This document shows positions 39,724-43,842 of a stretch of 43,842 nt of DNA, one piece after another. The first letter of the stretch is position 1. Every line of letters begins with the position of its first letter. The notes under the pieces are model-generated. The model ran no database searches. It was given only the letters and a program-made list of their open reading frames with translations, and was not told the DNA's origin. The stretch spans positions 1-43,842 of IMG/VR virus record IMGVR_UViG_3300033571_025403. One strand, 5' to 3'. Origin of the DNA: a virus. The position numbers were made by a program, and so were the translations under genes.

Positions 39724-40665
39724 TTACGTCAGAGAACGAATAACACCTGACGCGCGCTGATTCTTGCCCATCAGACTGTACTCAACCGTCACAAGCTTCT
39801 TCATCGCATCGCCGGTCTTGGCCAGGTCCTGCACCTGCACGGGGCGGAGGTACATAACGTGCCACATATCGGACTGGAGGAGGAAGGCCGTGCGGTTGCG
39901 CTGGAAGCGGTTTGGCACAACCTTGAACTCGAAGAAGTCAGAAACATACACGTCGATGGCCGTGTAGAGCTTCTGATCTTCACTCTTATCCATACGAGTC
40001 GCATTTCCGGTGAAGCCAGAAACAACCTGCTTCTGCACCGGGCCAACCATGAGGTAGTTGGGATTTCCGCCGTTGGTGAAGACCTGCTGGCAGACATCCT
40101 TCAGGAGGGTTTCCGTGAAAGGACGCTGCGTGCCGTCAACAACCGCGGCCCAGTTGGAAGACGCGTAGCCACCGCCCGTGTCGCCGTTGTTCGAGGCATT
40201 CGTCGTGATCTGGTTTTCCAGACCACCAAGCCGGCGAGCAGTCGTTGAGTTGCCAGCATTTGACGCCTGGGAGCCGGTGAGGATCGCTTCCATGTCACGC
40301 TTCAGTTCATAGGTCTGCTTCGTGAGCTGGTAAGCAACTTCCGAGCCACGACCAGCGCGGGTCGTTGCTTCCATCGTTCCGGTGATGGTGAAGGACTTGG
40401 ACGAAATCTGACAACGATTGCCAAGCCTTACCGTCGGCGTCACAGCCACGGCAGCGTAGTCATCACCTTCAAGCTGCGCATTGCTCGTCGTCGCGGCTGC
40501 GAGGACGTCAGTCTGCCACTCGAAGAAAGTGTTTTCAGCCTTACCTTTCCCCGCCATGTTCTGGAAGGGGACATCTTTCGGGCTGACGTTTGCGATGAAG
40601 TCCTTGAGATCTTCTCGCATACCAATGACGGAGTAGGTAGTAAAGGTATCGGCAGGTATAGCCAT
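39724..40665 (-). CDS. major capsid protein (SU10-like), 313 aa
   Basis: MAIPADTFTTYSVIGMREDL, then KDVPFQNMAGKGKAENTFFEWQ, EAILTGSQASNAG, and a C-terminal QRASGVIRSLT are characteristic of SU10-type HK97-fold capsid proteins found in many podophages. Size is normal for that family. It is preceded by a scaffold-like gene and followed by beta-type decoration candidates. The identification is strong. Confidence 0.92.
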   Translation of the reverse strand: MAIPADTFTTYSVIGMREDLKDFIANVSPKDVPFQNMAGKGKAENTFFEWQTDVLAAATTSNAQLEGDDYAAVAVTPTVRLGNRCQISSKSFTITGTMEATTRAGRGSEVAYQLTKQTYELKRDMEAILTGSQASNAGNSTTARRLGGLENQITTNASNNGDTGGGYASSNWAAVVDGTQRPFTETLLKDVCQQVFTNGGNPNYLMVGPVQKQVVSGFTGNATRMDKSEDQKLYTAIDVYVSDFFEFKVVPNRFQRNRTAFLLQSDMWHVMYLRPVQVQDLAKTGDAMKKLVTVEYSLMGKNQRASGVIRSLT

Positions 40666-40677
40666 CTTTTTAATTCC

Positions 40678-41685
40678 TTACTGAGACAAGAGCTTTTCAA
40701 GGGCCGCGGCTGTGGCATCCTGATCGCCACTTTTTGCTGCCCTCAGCAGATTTACCTTCGAGAGTCCTGCAGGCTTTCCGGTTTCAGTTCCTTTCGACGG
40801 TGCAACTACCTTCGGAAGTGGCTTGCCCTGAACCTTTTTCTCCGCAGATTTCAATGCGGCAAGAGCCTTTTGACCTTCCATAAACTGCTTCGCAAAAAGC
40901 AGAATGCGGTGGTCAGAGATTCCTGCAATCTCGCTATCATTGAAGTTGAAGCTTTTCAACAGCGCCGAAATCTCGTTCTTGATTGCCGTACCCTTTGCCG
41001 GGTCGGCAATCTCAGGCCACTTCTCCACCAGAGCCTTAGCTTCAGACTCCAAGAGGCGATTTTGCGCTGCCTGCTGGTGTTGAAACTTCTGTTGCTCAAG
41101 CTGATCCAATTCACCAAGAATCTGCGAGGCATGATCGCGCCAGATCATGAAACGCTGAGCGGTGGCTGGGTCCCTCTGAGCAAGAGCCTGGAGGTCAGCT
41201 GGTGACCTGATGTCACGAAATTCAGCCGGGATATTTGCTTCCATTTGCTTCGCGAGCACATTCAAATTACGCTCGTAGGCTTGCCGAAGCTGCTGAGTCT
41301 GAAAGTTTTCAGACTCAGCCTGCTTTCGGAGTTCAGCGGTTTCCTGGAGTTTTGAGTTAATCGCCCGCTCACGTTCAGCTTCTCGATTGGTAATGATCTG
41401 CCGAACATCAGCCGGGAGCTTCGCCCATTTCTCCTTCGCATCCGCATCCCAAGAAGACGGAGGGGCGATGTCATCATCACCTTCTACCTCAGTCTCCTCA
41501 TCCGCGCTGGCCTCTTCAGGTGCGCTTTCCTGCGGCGTGGGGGCCACAGTATTCCTTTCCTGCGTCCGTCGCGGAGCGGGCTTCGTTGGAACTTCCGCGT
41601 CAGAGTTTGACGCCGGATTCTCAAGCAAAGCCGCCAGCTTATCGCTGTCGCCGTCCAGACCAGCAGAATCATCAATGAAACTCAT
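40678..41685 (-). CDS. capsid scaffolding protein, 335 aa
   Basis: ATG 41685 with the upstream overlap excluded. Strongly acidic N-terminus (EEASADEETEVEGDDDIAP) then long helices (REAERERAINSKLQETAELRKQ, QHQQAAQNRLLESEAKALV), consistent with a coiled-coil scaffold. Basic at the end (KGTETGKPAGLSKVNLL). Placed directly before the major capsid gene, as usual. No protease gene was recognised, so the scaffold may leave intact. Confidence 0.8.
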   Translation of the reverse strand: MSFIDDSAGLDGDSDKLAALLENPASNSDAEVPTKPAPRRTQERNTVAPTPQESAPEEASADEETEVEGDDDIAPPSSWDADAKEKWAKLPADVRQIITNREAERERAINSKLQETAELRKQAESENFQTQQLRQAYERNLNVLAKQMEANIPAEFRDIRSPADLQALAQRDPATAQRFMIWRDHASQILGELDQLEQQKFQHQQAAQNRLLESEAKALVEKWPEIADPAKGTAIKNEISALLKSFNFNDSEIAGISDHRILLFAKQFMEGQKALAALKSAEKKVQGKPLPKVVAPSKGTETGKPAGLSKVNLLRAAKSGDQDATAAALEKLLSQ

Positions 41686-41947
41686 TTGTCGTTCCCTTTC
41701 GCAGGGCTTCAAGCTGCATCGCAGCAAATTTGCCCGTTGTTACATACTCACGCAAGAGACCTTCCACCTGTTCGACAATTCGAATAGCCATGAAAAGCCG
41801 CTCACGTCCCTCAGCATCCCGCACCGCGGAATTTTTCCAGGTGTCCAACACCTGCCGCCGCAACACATCAAAAACTTCAATCAGCAACGGGTGCTCAAGA
41901 AGCTCTTTTGCCTGTTGTGCCCGTCGAAGTTCTTCCTCAAGATTCAA
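41672..41947 (-). CDS. small helical protein before scaffold, 91 aa
   Basis: TTG 41947 has GGAGGG six bases upstream, and starts there rather than in the overlapping longer frame. The protein is helical (LEEELRRAQQAKELLEHPLL, RLFMAIRIVEQVEGLLREYV). It overlaps both neighbouring genes. Possibly a scaffold partner or head completion component. No family recognised. Confidence 0.6.
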   Translation of the reverse strand: MNLEEELRRAQQAKELLEHPLLIEVFDVLRRQVLDTWKNSAVRDAEGRERLFMAIRIVEQVEGLLREYVTTGKFAAMQLEALRKGTTNEFH

Positions 41948-42971
41948 AATACGCCCTCCACGCAAGTTGTATAAGTTTTTCCTCTTCCCGCTTCTCCTTT
42001 TGCCTCCGCATTTCCTGCAGATCAAAAAGTTCCATCAATTCCTTCTCAGCCAGGGACTCCATTCGAAGAAAATCTTGAACACTCTGTTCAGCAATTCTCT
42101 GCAGTTCCCGCTCTGCCGCAAGTTCTGCTTTTTGATTTCCTTCAAACCACGCATCGAGGAACTCCCGCGTAACCGACCGGAGATTACCTGGAATAATCGC
42201 CGCGGGCAAGGGCTGAACTTCAGGCACTGAGAAGATTTTTGCAACGGCAGACGAGTTTTGTGTCTTTCTGGCCTTCTTCAGCTTCACCTTTGTCTGCGGC
42301 GGTGGAACTGAAGGTTCCTCTACCACAGGGAAAACAAGTTTCTTCCTCTTCTTCACCTTCTCTTCGTAGACGAGACCTCCGCGCGCTACGCCGAGGATGG
42401 AGGGGGAGAAAAACGTCTGGGTGTTTGTCCAAAGTGCCGGGGACACAATCCCGAAACTGAGAAGGGTTGGAGAGAAGAAGGAGGAAGAATTGGTGTAGGC
42501 GGCAGGGCTGAGGCTCAATCTGAGGCTTGTGGTGAAGAAACTCTGGATGTTGGTGAAGAGAGGAGGATTGATCCCTGCCGCGGAAACCGTGACGACAGGA
42601 GCGAAGAAGGTGTCGGGGTCTGAGTACAGAGAGGGAGAAAGAGTAACAGAAAGGTTTTGTGTGTAGAAAGTTTGTGCGTTTGCGTGCTGGACAGGGAAAA
42701 GAGTAATAGAAAGGTTTTGTGTGTAGAAAGTTTGTGAGTTTTCAAATGCGGAAGGTGCCAGTACTGTCGCAAAAGACAAACTGGCAGAATAAAACACCTG
42801 CGAATTGACATAAAGAGGCGGCGAGATCGACGCACTGATGATCGTCCGCTTTTCGCTGCCGGAGAGTGGCAACGACGCAAGCGGCGAACCACCAAGGGTC
42901 GACCCCGTCGCTTTTCTCGTAACTGTCCCGGCGGTCTCAAAGAAGAACCGCCAGAGCAGAGTCGTGTTCAT
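41937..42971 (-). CDS. repeat-containing virion protein, 344 aa
   Basis: Residues about 40-190 consist of about seven imperfect repeats of roughly 20-25 residues of the type PxLYxNxQxFYxxxLSxxL, for example ANAQTFYTQNLSVTLSPS and ENSQTFYTQNLSITL. The rest is charged and helical, ending QLAWRAYFES. Similar aromatic-Asn repeats occur in phage virion proteins but I cannot name the family. The DNA also repeats here. A structural role, for example fibre or capsid-related, is likely. Confidence 0.65.
   Translation of the reverse strand: MNTTLLWRFFFETAGTVTRKATGSTLGGSPLASLPLSGSEKRTIISASISPPLYVNSQVFYSASLSFATVLAPSAFENSQTFYTQNLSITLFPVQHANAQTFYTQNLSVTLSPSLYSDPDTFFAPVVTVSAAGINPPLFTNIQSFFTTSLRLSLSPAAYTNSSSFFSPTLLSFGIVSPALWTNTQTFFSPSILGVARGGLVYEEKVKKRKKLVFPVVEEPSVPPPQTKVKLKKARKTQNSSAVAKIFSVPEVQPLPAAIIPGNLRSVTREFLDAWFEGNQKAELAAERELQRIAEQSVQDFLRMESLAEKELMELFDLQEMRRQKEKREEEKLIQLAWRAYFES
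42641..42736. repeat. 36-bp direct repeat within the repeat-protein gene
   Basis: Copies at 42641-42676 and 42701-42736 differ at one base and lie exactly 60 bp apart, so the reading frame is kept. They encode two neighbouring protein repeats. Near identity suggests recent duplication or gene conversion. Confidence 0.75.
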
Positions 42972-43144
42972 CCGCCAAGAGTCCCGAGTGTCAGAAGCTT
43001 ATTAAGCGTGGCCTGTGTATCGTCAATTCGATTATCAATAGCCGCGATTTGCTCAATGTCTCCGAGCGAAACCGCCGAAGTGCGAAGCTGCGTGAGGTGC
43101 GCAAGCCGGGACTTACAGAGGTCAATCAACTGTTGCACGCTCAT
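42968..43144 (-). CDS. small coiled-coil protein, 58 aa
   Basis: A 58-residue gene: ATG 43144 lies one base after the Kelch-like stop and its stop overlaps the next ATG as ATGA. The sequence MSVQQLIDLCKSRLAHLTQL, then DIEQIAAIDNRIDDTQ and LNKLL is helical, suiting a small coiled-coil virion or assembly protein. Coupling on both sides supports that it is real. No function known. Confidence 0.65.
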   Translation of the reverse strand: MSVQQLIDLCKSRLAHLTQLRTSAVSLGDIEQIAAIDNRIDDTQATLNKLLTLGTLGG

Positions 43145-43145
43145 G

Positions 43146-43842
43146 TCAAATCACCATCTGCCGAAGCATGACGTTGGACGTGTTCAGCACCATGTAAATG
43201 TAGTCGATTTCCGTCGCACCATCCCTGTAGGTCACGTCGAATGCAGTATCACCAAGGACCGCACCGCCATTCGGGTAAAGCATTGTAGTCCAGCCGTCCA
43301 TTGACTGCTGCGCAATGTCATACCTGAGCCAGCGGCCGGTCGCTTCCTTGTGCAGGTAAATCGCGTCCTTGTTGTACGCATACTTTGTGCCGGTCGTGAA
43401 GGTTTCGGCGGCAGGGGCATAGGTAATTGCTGCCCACGTGTTCCCTGCAATGTCATAGCGATCGAGGGCAGCTGCCGCGCCGCCACGGAATGAATAGATA
43501 TAGCGTCCGTTCAAAATGGCGTTTTCATTTGTCCAGTCCGCCGCTGAAACGGAGTGAACCCAACTTCCCCCCGCCGAGAGGCCGGGGGCACCAGCTCTTG
43601 CCGCGACTGGAGAGAGTGTCGTCCACGTATTCCCGGAGATAGAGTATCGATACATCGCAACAGCGGCGTTCCCCATAAGGTAGAGGAAATCATCATTCCC
43701 TTCAAGGCTGTACTGGCTCGTTGTGTCCGGGTTTGTCGTCCACGCGCTGCTTACTGTCAGCACGGTTCCGGTATTTGACGCCACCGTGCGGATTTGGCCA
43801 GCACCCGTTCCCGCCGTTATGCGAAGCTGTGAGTTCGTCCAC
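43146..43842 (-). CDS. Kelch-like virion protein, C-terminal part (cut by window edge)
   Basis: From the window edge the frame reads WTNSQLRITAGTGAGQIRT, then Kelch-like phrases YSISGNTWTTL, YDIAGNTWAAI and TTMLYPNGGAV, ending RQMVI. The internal GTG at 43784 is a chance start. It is the natural continuation of the frame that begins at 741 and reaches base 1, in the same repeat style. A single stray base at the junction puts them out of frame. Likely a host-interaction virion protein of about 478 residues. Confidence 0.8.
   Translation of the reverse strand, partial: WTNSQLRITAGTGAGQIRTVASNTGTVLTVSSAWTTNPDTTSQYSLEGNDDFLYLMGNAAVAMYRYSISGNTWTTLSPVAARAGAPGLSAGGSWVHSVSAADWTNENAILNGRYIYSFRGGAAAALDRYDIAGNTWAAITYAPAAETFTTGTKYAYNKDAIYLHKEATGRWLRYDIAQQSMDGWTTMLYPNGGAVLGDTAFDVTYRDGATEIDYIYMVLNTSNVMLRQMVI

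Noticed and set aside
1-43842. Integrase, repressor, tRNA, CRISPR array, phage RNA polymerase
   Set aside because: None has sequence support; no tyrosine or serine recombinase motif, no cloverleaf and no array of direct repeats was found.

Overview
The window is best read as the essentially complete genome of a virulent tailed phage with podovirus-type gene content, about 43.8 kb, high in G+C. It has a P22-type portal, large and small terminase subunits, an SU10-like major capsid protein with scaffold, an adaptor protein, internal virion proteins with a transglycosylase domain, tail fibres, and a lysis cassette. I see no tape measure, tail sheath or major tail tube gene. I also see no integrase, lysogeny repressor, phage RNA polymerase, tRNA or CRISPR array, so it probably relies on host RNA polymerase and is lytic. 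The host cannot be read from the sequence. The style of the tail fibre and host-interaction proteins suggests a proteobacterium, perhaps an alphaproteobacterium (weak inference). The two ends fall inside one Kelch-like gene. Its halves join in frame if the first and last bases of the window are the same base, so the molecule is probably a circular map opened at an arbitrary point.

The map has two divergent transcription units that start from one control region at 9392-10140 and converge near 27890. The leftward unit is the late region. It runs small terminase, large terminase, portal, small proteins, a 1053-residue tail fibre, a Kelch-like protein across the window edge, a repeat protein, scaffold, major capsid, decoration-type proteins, adaptor, tail hub, internal virion proteins, acetyltransferase, chaperone-tailed virion protein, transglycosylase, tail fibres, M15 endolysin, XhlA-like protein and holin.

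The rightward unit is the early and replication region. Its first half (10141-19024) holds many small genes of unknown function, including a probable PD-(D/E)XK nuclease, a winged-helix protein, a ribbon-helix-helix protein and a DUF3846-like protein. Its second half (19028-27625) is a replication and recombination block: Cas4/RecB-like exonuclease, Sak4-like ATPase, DUF669-like protein, a ParB-domain/DNA methyltransferase fusion, a uracil-DNA-glycosylase/3'-5' exonuclease fusion, a DNA polymerase A catalytic chain on a separate ORF, and a helicase-like ATPase.

Non-coding DNA is the most unusual part. The divergent control region carries six 17-bp imperfect palindromes plus a variant. A 280-bp nested inverted repeat with a 19-A tract lies at 12498-12777. 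A GTATATAC-centred element recurs ahead of several genes on both strands. The early intergenic gaps carry strong hairpins, with a cluster of four at 17285-17431. These look like a shared control or replication system specific to this phage; that interpretation is inference.
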